Positions 8,210-14,168 of a stretch of 16,949 nt of DNA are shown in pieces. The DNA is from JAFCBV01 sp965370715 (GTDB lineage: Archaea; EX4484-52; B79-G9). The notes below the pieces were generated by a model. It searched no databases. It was not told where the DNA came from and saw nothing but the letters and a program-made list of their open reading frames with translations. Location: NCBI GenBank assembly GCA_965370715.1, contig CBDUVQ010000012.1:1-16949 (forward strand), read 5' to 3'. The translations under genes were made by a program, and so were the position numbers. How positions within the stretch are numbered: position 1 is the stretch's first letter; every line of letters starts with the position of its first letter.

Positions 8210-9157
8210 ATGAAAGCAAGGCTCATAAAAGAGAAAAACGGGGCGTTTTTTGCAAAAGACATTATCTTGCAGGACCGCCCTGAAAAGCTTAAAGGCCTTT
8301 TGAATGACACCAGTTGGGCAATCCTGAACGCCCTTGCCGAAAGGCCGTCATACCCTGCAGAACTTGCAAAAAGGCTGAAAATACACGAGCAGAAGGTGTA
8401 TTACCACATAAAGCAGCTGCACAATTCAGACTTAATTCATGTTGTGAAAAAGGAAGAGCGAAGCGGCTCGCTTGCAAAATATTTTGCTCCGACAGGATAT
8501 GCATATGCACTTGAGCTTCCGTTTGGGGACGAAAAAGTTGCCGGCATCCCTGAAAAAAAGCAGAATGAGTCCCTGAAAAAGTTTCTCCACCCTGCACTTA
8601 GAAGAGGTGTCTTTGACGCTCTCTTTGTAGTGGGCTCTCCCGAACCACACGGCCCGCATCAGGTGCGCGCACGTGACGGGCATCTTGCAGTAGAGCTTGC
8701 ATTTTTTCTGGGGCAGATGTGCACATTCCCAAACAAGCCCATCTCATTTCTTGATGTTGAACTAAAGGCTCAGGGAAAACTAGGGGCAAACCTTATCGTC
8801 ATAGGCGGCATACTCACAAATGTTATAACCTATGAGCTGAACAAATACATGCCTATAAATTTTGACGAAAGGCACTTTCCATACAGGCAGATTGTTTCAA
8901 AAAAGACAGGCAAAACATATTCCGGGGAAAACTATGGCATAATTGCAAAATGCGCAAATCCCTTTAATAAGGAGAAAAGTGCAATAATTGTTGCAGGAAA
9001 CACATATGAAGGAACGCGCGCTGCAATACTTGCATTCACAAAAAAAAATGCGGAAATTTTTTCAGGGTATGAGCGCGAGGATGTCTGGGCAACTCTGGTC
9101 GAAGGGCTTGACATGGATGCTGACGGAAAGGTTGACAACATAAGAAAACTTGAATAA
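8210..9157 (+). CDS. Winged-helix protein fused to S-layer-like domain
   Basis: This 315-residue protein has an ArsR-type winged helix at about residues 32-97: SWAILNALAERP, then AELAKRLKIHEQKVYYHIKQ as recognition region, then a wing ending in KYFAPTG. The C-terminal part (about 125-315) resembles a domain I associate with archaeal S-layer-type proteins, with SPEPHGPHQVRARDGHLA, NLIVIGGILTN and CANPFNKEKSAIIVAG-like segments. It ends in DMDADGKVD (301-309), an EF-hand-like acidic loop that could bind calcium. No signal peptide or membrane segment is seen, so it is probably cytoplasmic DNA-binding with a sensing domain. The neighbouring divergent glmS suggests control of cell-surface synthesis. 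The winged helix is firm, the S-layer resemblance is from memory, and the ligand is unknown. Confidence 0.72.
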   Translation: MKARLIKEKNGAFFAKDIILQDRPEKLKGLLNDTSWAILNALAERPSYPAELAKRLKIHEQKVYYHIKQLHNSDLIHVVKKEERSGSLAKYFAPTGYAYALELPFGDEKVAGIPEKKQNESLKKFLHPALRRGVFDALFVVGSPEPHGPHQVRARDGHLAVELAFFLGQMCTFPNKPISFLDVELKAQGKLGANLIVIGGILTNVITYELNKYMPINFDERHFPYRQIVSKKTGKTYSGENYGIIAKCANPFNKEKSAIIVAGNTYEGTRAAILAFTKKNAEIFSGYEREDVWATLVEGLDMDADGKVDNIRKLE

Positions 9158-9197
9158 GCCCGAACTAAGTACGGCTGTCGCCAATAAGAGTGTTTGC

Positions 9198-9593
9198 ATG
9201 GATGATATAGACTACGAAAGTTCCTGGCAAGATGCGTCAGGAAACGTGGGAATTATCAGAAAGATTCTTTTTCTGATAAGCGTCGTTATCTTTCTTTTTA
9301 TAGCGGCAATCACAGCAAGCATAATACAAAGGGTCGATGTCAATATAGACACCTGCGAAATGATTGCTGAAAAAAGCGCATATTATGATCACGAAACACG
9401 AATAAGAACGAGAATTGCCGCAGAAAAAATACTGTTTGATGTTGTTGGCCCTGTTGAGTTCTTAGGAGACTCGCTTGAATTATGCGGAGTGGCGTTCATC
9501 TTCAAAGACGAGAACGACACGAAATATATGTTCTGCGAAAACGGCATGCTGTATAGAACAATAAAGAAGTGCAACCCCCTAATAGGCAACTAG
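9198..9593 (+). CDS. Small membrane-anchored protein, unknown function
   Basis: I do not recognise the family. From ATG 9198 it is 131 residues: a short acidic N-terminus, one hydrophobic membrane segment (about 22-44, KILFLISVVIFLFIAAITAS), then a domain of about 85 residues with four Cys (in DTCEM, LCGV, FCEN and KKCN). If that domain faces outward the Cys could pair as disulfides. A TTG at 9150 overlapping the previous stop would give 147 residues and is a possible coupled start. No strong ribosome site precedes either one. It follows the winged-helix gene immediately and is likely in the same transcript, which hints at a surface-related role. It converges with the coiled-coil gene 22 nt later. 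Confidence 0.65.
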   Translation: MDDIDYESSWQDASGNVGIIRKILFLISVVIFLFIAAITASIIQRVDVNIDTCEMIAEKSAYYDHETRIRTRIAAEKILFDVVGPVEFLGDSLELCGVAFIFKDENDTKYMFCENGMLYRTIKKCNPLIGN

Positions 9594-9615
9594 GCACACG
9601 AATAAAAATCATCAA

Positions 9616-10425
9616 CTATCCGTATTCGCGTATTATCATCAGCTCTTCTGTTGAAAGCTTTTTGCCTGCAGAAAACCCTTTTAGAAGCTCTTTTGCGCGG
9701 GACTTATATTCCATTTCCTGTGTGCTCTTATCAGAAATGCGCTTTGTCTTTGCACTTTCTCTTGTGTTTTTCCTTAGGGCAATTAATTCACCATGAGCGT
9801 CATTTGCCTGCTTGCGAAGCTCGTCAAGTTCTTTTAACACAGGAGCAATTTCTTCTCGTATTACTTTTATCTTGCCGTAAAGAGAAACTACCTGATTGTG
9901 CAATTCCTGTGCTGCCTGCGAATTATCAACAACAAGAGAATGTATAGTCTCTGCATCCATGCGCTTTTTTTCAATTTCGTCTGAAAGCTTTGTACGTTTC
10001 TCAAAAATTGATGTTCTCTCACCAGAAGCCTTAATCACAAACTCCATCTTATCGAGGCTGTCACGAAGCTCCTCGTCTTTTTTCACAGAACGGTGCTCTG
10101 TCTGTATTTTCCAGTCAAGATCTTTTGCCTTCTTCTTAAGACCATCTGCGGATTCAACCTGTACCGGAAGATTTTGTAGTTCCTCACCTATCTTTCTAAG
10201 CCGCCCTGCAACCTTTTTTACATCAGCATTTGCAGAATTTCTCTTTTTCTTCAACTCAACAACAAGCTTGTTCTTTTTGTCCCGCTCCTCGCGAAGCTTC
10301 TTTGCCGATTCGTTGAGGCTCTTCAAATCATTCGTGTTTTTGCGCACAGATGCGATTTTCTCTTTTACAGAATTGTTTAATTCATCGCGCTTTTTCGTAA
10401 GTTCTGTAGCTGAAGGCATAGACAT
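9616..10425 (-). CDS. Archaeal coiled-coil protein (COG1340-like)
   Basis: This 269-residue protein is almost entirely charged heptad-type helix from about residue 5 to 225. It is rich in Lys, Glu and Leu and has no catalytic motif. It ends in a short conserved-looking tail, ELLKGFSAGKKLSTEELMI. It resembles the archaeal coiled-coil family that databases often mislabel as phosphoserine phosphatase; nothing here supports a phosphatase. A structural or scaffolding role is likely but unproven. The start is ATG 10425; an in-frame ATG two codons later is equally possible. TATA-like ATATTTAAATC at 10441-10451 implies a leaderless or nearly leaderless message. It stands alone on its strand between a convergent membrane-protein gene and the hairpin/tRNA region. 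Confidence 0.8.
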   Translation of the reverse strand: MSMPSATELTKKRDELNNSVKEKIASVRKNTNDLKSLNESAKKLREERDKKNKLVVELKKKRNSANADVKKVAGRLRKIGEELQNLPVQVESADGLKKKAKDLDWKIQTEHRSVKKDEELRDSLDKMEFVIKASGERTSIFEKRTKLSDEIEKKRMDAETIHSLVVDNSQAAQELHNQVVSLYGKIKVIREEIAPVLKELDELRKQANDAHGELIALRKNTRESAKTKRISDKSTQEMEYKSRAKELLKGFSAGKKLSTEELMIIREYG

Positions 10426-10440
10426 ACCATGTAAAACGTT

Positions 10441-10451
10441 GATTTAAATAT
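10441..10451 (-). promoter_or_regulatory. Promoter of coiled-coil gene (TATA box)
   Basis: On the minus strand, TATTTAAATC is centred about 21 nt before ATG 10425 and 27 nt before the second in-frame ATG (10419). This suggests a leaderless transcript and slightly favours the second Met. The hairpin array lies upstream of this promoter, so it is not part of this gene's leader. Confidence 0.45.
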
Positions 10452-10480
10452 TATTGGCTGATTTGGATTTTTTGTGAAAG

Positions 10481-10696
10481 CCTCGAAAACAAAGACCTTA
10501 AAACTGTTTTCGAGGTTCTCGAAAATTTCACTAATTTTCGGACTATTTAATGGTTCGTAATGAACACGCCGTTTTCTGAATCACTCATTAAATATCTTGA
10601 AAATCCGCCATTCAAATCGGTTGGGCTTTTCAAGCTTTTCAATAACTCGCCTCAAAAGTGAACAAGCATATCACTTTTGGACTCGTTTATTGAAAA
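10481..10696. repeat. Left hairpin array, next to tRNA-Ser 3' end
   Basis: Perfect inverted repeats lie head to tail. H1 pairs 10481-10491 with 10505-10515 (arm CCTCGAAAACA). H2 pairs 10520-10527 with 10533-10540 (CGAAAATT). H3 pairs 10544-10552 with 10586-10594 (TATTTAATG). H4 pairs 10596-10603 with 10627-10634 (CTTGAAAA). H5 pairs 10636-10645 with 10687-10696 (TTTTCAATAA) and encloses H6, 10653-10661 with 10671-10679 (CAAAAGTGA). Gaps between hairpins are only 1-4 nt, and H5 ends one base before the tRNA discriminator base. The arms differ from one another, so these are not copies of one repeat. On the minus strand this is the tRNA 3' trailer region. No protein gene is credible here. Confidence 0.85.
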
Positions 10697-10780
10697 CGCC
10701 GCGGGCAGGATTCGAACCTGCGCGTCCTTTCGGACACCGGTTTTCAAGACCGGCGCTCTACCAGGCTAAGCCACCGCGGC
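10697..10780 (-). tRNA. tRNA-Ser(UGA)
   Basis: The minus strand folds into a class II tRNA of 84 nt. The acceptor stem GCCGCGG pairs with CCGCGGC and is followed by discriminator G73 (complement of 10697), as expected for archaeal tRNA-Ser. The anticodon loop is CTTGAAA in a CCGGT/ACCGG stem, giving anticodon UGA. The long variable arm is GTCC-GAAA-GGAC and the T arm is GCAGG-TTCGAAT-CCTGC. CCA is not encoded and no intron is present. The tRNA sits inside a run of unrelated hairpins, with H5 abutting its 3' end and another hairpin beginning 13 nt from its 5' end. No clear TATA box precedes it; CAATAAAG (about 10834-10841, minus strand) is a weak candidate. Confidence 0.96.
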
Positions 10781-10792
10781 ATCTACAAAACA

Positions 10793-10988
10793 CATCTCCA
10801 AATTCAGTTTTGGAGATGACAAGTCGCTTCGACTTTATTGTTCGAAGTCATTTTTGGTGAGTGAGCGCGAAATTGGCATGCTCATCTCAATTTCGATGCG
10901 AACCACCAAAAAGCTTGAAAATTCAAGCCAATAGACCTTGTTGAATTTTCATGATCTCAAAAATGACTTTAATTGCTTCATTTTTGAG
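10793..10988. repeat. Right hairpin array, next to tRNA-Ser 5' end
   Basis: The tiling continues on the other side of the tRNA. H7 pairs 10793-10802 with 10809-10818 (CATCTCCAAA). H8 is weaker: CTTCGA 10827-10832 with 10842-10847, or alternatively AAGTCG 10821-10826 with 10830-10835. H9 pairs 10851-10859 with 10904-10912 (TTTTTGGTG) and encloses H10, 10868-10875 with 10888-10895 (CGAAATTG). H11 pairs 10916-10926 with 10941-10951 (TGAAAATTCAA). H12 pairs 10956-10966 with 10978-10988 (CTCAAAAATGA). Gaps are 2-5 nt. The remaining 10989-11049 shows nothing clear. Confidence 0.83.
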
Positions 10989-11049
10989 GTAACTAACCAA
11001 GTATGGTATATACTCTTCATCCAACACCTGCCAATTGAAACGCAACCCA

Positions 11050-11056
11050 TATAAAG
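11050..11056 (+). promoter_or_regulatory. rpoL promoter (TATA box)
   Basis: TATAAAG lies 31-37 nt before ATG 11087, predicting a very short leader of under ten bases. Confidence 0.5.
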
Positions 11057-11086
11057 CTTTTGAACGACATATTCTATCTGGTTTCT

Positions 11087-11356
11087 ATGAAAGTCAAGAC
11101 AACAAAGATGGGAAAAGACGGAATTTCTGTTGAGATAGAGGGCGCAGGTCACACACTGGCCAATATGCTACGCGAAACACTCTGGGATGACAAAACTGTA
11201 ACAAGCGCAGCCTATGAAAAAAGACACCCTTACCTCGGTCATCCGAATCTCATGATAAAAGGCAAGAACCCTGAAAAATCGCTTAAGGACGCAGTCAAAC
11301 GCACAAAGGACACGATTTCTGAGTTTAGAACAGATTTTGAGAAAGCTGTTAAGTGA
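11087..11356 (+). CDS. rpoL: RNA polymerase subunit L (Rpb11-like)
   Basis: This 89-residue protein is the archaeal counterpart of eukaryotic Rpb11. In this family it pairs with subunit D to form the assembly platform of RNA polymerase. The motif GHTLANMLRETL (21-32) and the pattern AAYEKRHPYLGHPNLMIKGKNP (about 41-62) are characteristic, and the C-terminal helix (64-89) completes the fold. Length is normal for the family. I chose ATG 11087 over a TTG 27 nt earlier, because the family starts at this point and the TATA box fits it. It is the first gene after the tRNA/hairpin region and is followed by T-rich terminator-like sequence before purB. Confidence 0.95.
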   Translation: MKVKTTKMGKDGISVEIEGAGHTLANMLRETLWDDKTVTSAAYEKRHPYLGHPNLMIKGKNPEKSLKDAVKRTKDTISEFRTDFEKAVK

Positions 11357-11364
11357 AGGAATAA

Positions 11365-11390
11365 TTTCTTTCCCTTTTTATTATTTTTTA
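11365..11390 (+). terminator. T-rich terminator after rpoL / purB promoter region
   Basis: Several T runs (11365-11379 and 11384-11389) follow the rpoL stop, the usual form of an archaeal terminator. The same stretch contains TTTTTATTA, about 25 nt before the purB ATG 11404, so it may double as that gene's TATA region. The two roles are not separable by eye. Confidence 0.5.
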
Positions 11391-11403
11391 CCGCAATAGT
11401 TGT

Positions 11404-12766
11404 ATGAATTCTGATCTAATTTCTCCTCCGCGGGAAAAAAGCGCAAGAAGACATTCTCCCGTATTTTTCACTTGAAGCCTACACAAAATACAAGCTTCGC
11501 GTCGAGGCAGCTCTTGCAGAGGGGCTTGCGAAAAACAATGTATGCAGCAAGAAAGTCGCAGATGAAATCCGTGCCGCATCTGACAAAGTGACAACAGAAG
11601 AAGTTGAAAATGAAGAAGAACGCATAAAGCACGACATTCGCGCCCTCGCTAACTGCATAAGGGAAAAGGTGTCTGAAGATGCAAAGCCTTATGTTCATTT
11701 TCTTGCGACATCGTACGACATTGTTGACACAGCAAACTCGCTTCGCTACAAGGAGTTTTCAGAAAACGTGCTTATTCCAAGGCTGAAAGCGCTTGAAAAG
11801 GAACTAATCGCTCTTGCGGAAAAAGAGGCAGGCACGCTCCAGATTGGGCGCACACACGGCCAGCATGCAGAGCCCATTACATTCGGATTCGCTGTGGCAT
11901 CATACGTCAACAGGCTTGGCTCGCGCATTGAATTAATAGATACCGCAAAAGACGCGCTACAGGGAAAGCTATCGGGCGCTGTCGGGGCGTACAATGCCGC
12001 ATCAATTGCAATGAAGCGTCCTGAAAAGCTCGAAAAAGATGTGCTTGATATTCTAGGGCTGAAGCCCGCGCTTCACTCAACCCAGATTGTTCCGCCTGAG
12101 CCAATGGCTGACCTCGCCCATGCCGCTGTTTCCACATTTTCTGTTCTTGCAAACTTTGCAGATGACATGCGAAACCTTCAAAGAAGCGAAATCGCAGAAA
12201 TCGGTGAAGCGTTCGGCAAAGACCAAGTCGGCTCATCCACAATGCCTCATAAAAGAAACCCCATCACATTTGAAAACATAAAGAGCCTTTACAAGGCATT
12301 CATGCCCAGAATGGCGACAGTTTATCTTGACCAGATTTCCGAGCACCAGAGAGACCTCACAAACTCGGCATCGCAGAGGTTCTTGCCTGAGCTTTTTGCC
12401 GCCCTTTATATCGCATCCAGCCGCCTTGAGAACGCAGTAAAAAAGCTGTCTGTTGATAAAGAGAATATGGCGAAAAACTTCGCAATTGCAAAACAGCATG
12501 TTGTTGCAGAGCCTCTCTACATAATGCTTGCCAGGACAGGGCACCCGGACGCGCACGAAGCAGTACGAAAGTTAACGCTCTTGATGCAAAAAGAAGGAAA
12601 AGAAATTATGGAACTTGCTGAAAACGATTCCTCTTTGAAAAAGTATATTGAAAAAATATCTCCTGAAAACATGCTTATTCTTAAAAGCCCTGAAAAGTAT
12701 GTCGGCCTCTCGGTTGAGAAGACTGAAGATGTTTGCAAGATATGGAAAAAAAGGCTTAGCCTGTGA
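11404..12766 (+). CDS. purB: Adenylosuccinate lyase, apparent frameshift near N-terminus
   Basis: This purine enzyme cleaves SAICAR and adenylosuccinate. From the GTG at 11588 the frame is intact and shows GRTHGQHAEP, the fumarate-lyase signature GSSTMPHKRNP, and NSASQRFLPE. However, family-like sequence continues upstream in that frame (EDILPYFSLEAYTKYKLRVE) to a TAA at 11418-11420, with no ATG, GTG or TTG start. The natural start MNSDLISP (ATG 11404) lies in another frame. Dropping one base between about 11427 and the six-A run at 11435-11440 joins them, giving 453 residues, a normal length. The DGRY motif often found after SP in relatives is missing, so a small deletion is an alternative. 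Either the assembly has an error, the gene is damaged, or reading-frame slippage occurs. trm56 follows 4 nt later. Confidence 0.85.
11435..11440 (+). other. Probable frameshift site in purB (A6 run)
   Basis: Six As follow CGGG. Reading with five As restores MNSDLISPPREKAQEDILPYF as one frame. The needed shift is +1, not the -1 shift typical of A-rich slippery sites, so a homopolymer indel is the simplest explanation. Confidence 0.6.
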
Positions 12767-12770
12767 TTCT

Positions 12771-13292
12771 ATGCTCACCGTTCTTCGCCTCGGGCACCGC
12801 CATGTTCGTGACGCCCGCATTACAACTCATGTCTGCCTTACTGCAAGAGCGCTTGGTGCAGACAATGTGATTCTTTCAGGTGAAAAAGATGACAAGATAA
12901 TTGACTCTGTCCGTGACATTTCAGCGCGTTTTGGCGGAAATTTCAAAATAAGCTATGAAAAAAACTGGAAAAAAGTCATACGTGAGTTTCCCGGGAAAAA
13001 AGCGCACCTTACAATGTACGGTATGCCTGTTCAGAAAAAAATAAATTCCATAAAAAAACATAAAGACCTTCTTGTGATTGTCGGCGGCGAAAAGGTGCCG
13101 TGGGATGTTTATGAAATAGCGGACTACAATATAGCGGTCGGAAACCAGCCGCACTCTGAAGTTGCTGCCCTTGCAATCTTTTTGCATGACTATTTTGAAG
13201 GAAAAGAGCTTTCGCGCGAATTTGCGGGCGCAGACATGAAAGTAATCCCTCAGGAAATGGGAAAGAAGACCCAAACAGACAAAGGTATTTAA
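12771..13292 (+). CDS. trm56: tRNA (cytidine-56) 2'-O-methyltransferase
   Basis: This 173-residue SPOUT-class enzyme methylates the 2'-O of C56 in the T loop of tRNAs and is an archaeal speciality. The N-terminus LRLGHRHVRDARITTHVCLTARALGAD-type segment (about 4-30) is family-specific. The C-terminal VGGEKVP, ADYNIAVGNQPHSEVAALAIFL (about 104-144) forms the trefoil-knot SAM site. Length is typical. The ATG is four bases after the purB stop and is preceded by GTGAT (12763-12767), which contains that stop codon, so translational coupling is likely. A TATA-like box for the next gene overlaps its final codons. Confidence 0.93.
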   Translation: MLTVLRLGHRHVRDARITTHVCLTARALGADNVILSGEKDDKIIDSVRDISARFGGNFKISYEKNWKKVIREFPGKKAHLTMYGMPVQKKINSIKKHKDLLVIVGGEKVPWDVYEIADYNIAVGNQPHSEVAALAIFLHDYFEGKELSREFAGADMKVIPQEMGKKTQTDKGI

Positions 13293-13295
13293 AAG
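13286..13295 (+). promoter_or_regulatory. L7Ae promoter (TATA box)
   Basis: TATTTAAAAG overlaps the trm56 stop codon. A start about 25 nt on (near 13317) leaves a leader of about 60 nt for L7Ae, unusually long for this window and able to hold a folded control element. Confidence 0.5.
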
Positions 13296-13333
13296 TATTT
13301 TTACATTCTTAATCCCTAAAGGATTCTAAGTAT

Positions 13334-13373
13334 CCGATGACATAAAAGCCCGTCAGGGCAGATATGTGAGGTG
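13334..13373 (+). promoter_or_regulatory. k-turn-like hairpin over the L7Ae ribosome site
   Basis: The leader can fold as CATA (13341-13344) with TATG (13363-13366), then GCCC (13348-13351) with GGGC (13356-13359). Below it lie CC-GAT-GA on the 5' side (13334-13340) and T-GA-GG on the 3' side (13367-13371). This is the layout of a kink-turn (two-base stem, three-base bulge, tandem GA pairs) except for one extra U. The GG is part of the GAGGTG ribosome site (13368-13373). L7Ae binds k-turns, so autoregulation is plausible. Confidence 0.4.
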
Positions 13374-13379
13374 TTTAAT

Positions 13380-13742
13380 ATGAGTGTAATTGATTTCGAA
13401 GTTCCAAAAAATGTTGCAGAATCTGTGTATGATGCCCTTGAGGCTGTACGCGGTTCCGGTTCAATCAAAAAAGGCGTCAACGAAGCCACAAAGGCAGTTG
13501 AGCGCGGCACTGCAAAACTTGTTGTTATTGCAGAAGATGTCTCACCACCTGAGATTGTTATGCATATACCGGTTCTCTGCAAGGAAAAGAAAATCCCTTA
13601 TATTTCTGTGCCAAACAAGCAAGAGCTTGGAAAGGCAGTCGGAATTGAAGTTTCTACAGCTGCTGTCGCAGTTCAGGAAACCGGAAAAGGGAAAAAAGAA
13701 GTTGAAGACATCGTGAAGAAGATTAACGACCTTCAAAAATAA
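13380..13742 (+). CDS. rpl7ae: Ribosomal protein L7Ae (eL8 family)
   Basis: This 120-residue RNA-binding protein binds kink-turns in 23S rRNA and is also a core subunit of archaeal box C/D and H/ACA RNPs and of RNase P. The RNA-contacting segment GSIKKGVNEATKAVERG (about 27-43) and the VIAEDVSPPEIVMHIPVLC and IPYISVPNKQELG segments are diagnostic. The start is ATG 13380, with GAGGTG six bases upstream; a GTG at 13371 lies within that ribosome site and is rejected. The leader has a k-turn-like fold (see separate entry). It heads the L7Ae-S28e-L24e-kae1 group, an order commonly seen in archaea for the first three genes. Confidence 0.97.
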   Translation: MSVIDFEVPKNVAESVYDALEAVRGSGSIKKGVNEATKAVERGTAKLVVIAEDVSPPEIVMHIPVLCKEKKIPYISVPNKQELGKAVGIEVSTAAVAVQETGKGKKEVEDIVKKINDLQK

Positions 13743-13753
13743 TTAGTGATTAA

Positions 13754-13951
13754 ATGGCAGTTCCCGCAAAAGTAATACAGCTCATGGATAAAAGCGGCGC
13801 AAAAGGCGTGCGCAGAGTCAGGTGCAAGATTGTCCTGGAAAACTCAAGGCACGAGCGCACTATACTCCGCAATGTCATGGGCCCTGTGCGCCTCGGCGAC
13901 ATACTCATGATCTCCGAATCTGAGATGGAAGCTGCGAGCATAATTGAATAA
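13754..13951 (+). CDS. rps28e: Ribosomal protein S28e
   Basis: This 65-residue small-subunit protein has the OB-like core and the diagnostic C-terminal pattern GPVRLGDILMISESEMEA (43-60). It is complete for the family. The ATG is 11 nt after the L7Ae stop and is preceded by GTGAT (13746-13750), the part of the ribosome site that pairs with AUCAC near the end of 16S rRNA. It is translated as the second gene of the ribosomal group. Confidence 0.95.
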   Translation: MAVPAKVIQLMDKSGAKGVRRVRCKIVLENSRHERTILRNVMGPVRLGDILMISESEMEAASIIE

Positions 13952-13962
13952 AGTGATTTTCT

Positions 13963-14136
13963 ATGAAATGCACGTTCTGTGAAAAAGAGATAGCTTCTGG
14001 AAGGGAGCGCCTTATCATAAAAAAAGACGGCACAGTGCGCTCATATTGCAGCGCAAAGTGCGAGAAGAACCACAAGATAAGAAAGCCCAAGAACGTGAAA
14101 TGGGTAACAAAGACGAAGAAAGAGAAAAAGGCGTAA
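13963..14136 (+). CDS. rpl24e: Ribosomal protein L24e (zinc finger)
   Basis: This 57-residue large-subunit protein has a four-Cys zinc site: Cys3 and Cys6 in CTFC, then Cys29 and Cys33 in YCSAKC. The pattern GTVRSYCSAKCEKN followed by a Lys-rich tail is typical of archaeal L24e. The ATG is 11 nt after the S28e stop, and GTGAT (13953-13957) lies five bases upstream. It overlaps a spurious upstream extension of the kae1 frame, so it is easily missed. It is the third gene of the L7Ae-S28e-L24e group. Confidence 0.95.
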   Translation: MKCTFCEKEIASGRERLIIKKDGTVRSYCSAKCEKNHKIRKPKNVKWVTKTKKEKKA

Positions 14137-14140
14137 ACCC

Positions 14141-14146
14141 TTTAAA
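14141..14146 (+). promoter_or_regulatory. kae1 promoter (TATA box)
   Basis: TTTAAA, immediately after the L24e stop, is centred about 25 nt before ATG 14169. No Shine-Dalgarno is present. kae1 is therefore probably also transcribed from its own leaderless promoter. Confidence 0.5.
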
Positions 14147-14168
14147 GACAGCGCGCTCTAATTCTGAT

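Noticed and set aside
8098..8310. 70-residue minus-strand frame in the glmS spacer
   Set aside because: It covers the palindrome and promoter of the divergent gene and overlaps that gene's 5' end; composition is not protein-like.
9616..10425. Phosphoserine phosphatase label for the coiled-coil protein
   Set aside because: No HAD-type DxDxT or other catalytic motif is present; the protein is coiled coil nearly throughout.
10697..10780. Integration site of a mobile element at tRNA-Ser
   Set aside because: I see no second copy of the tRNA 3' end and no integrase, transposase or phage-like gene in the window.
10597..10860. 87-residue frame on the plus strand across the tRNA
   Set aside because: It runs through the tRNA antisense and several hairpins, has no ribosome site, and its sequence looks like translated structure, not protein.
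10481..10988. CRISPR array or REP-type repeat family
   Set aside because: The arms of the hairpins differ from each other in sequence; there is no repeated unit of fixed length and no regular spacers.
11435..11441. Programmed -1 slippage at AAAAAAG in purB
   Set aside because: A -1 shift leads to the wrong frame; a +1 shift or a single-base indel is needed, so an error or mutation is more likely.
14046..14168. N-terminal extension of kae1
   Set aside because: It overlaps L24e in another frame; the Kae1 family starts at the ATG at 14169, which also has a correctly spaced TATA box.
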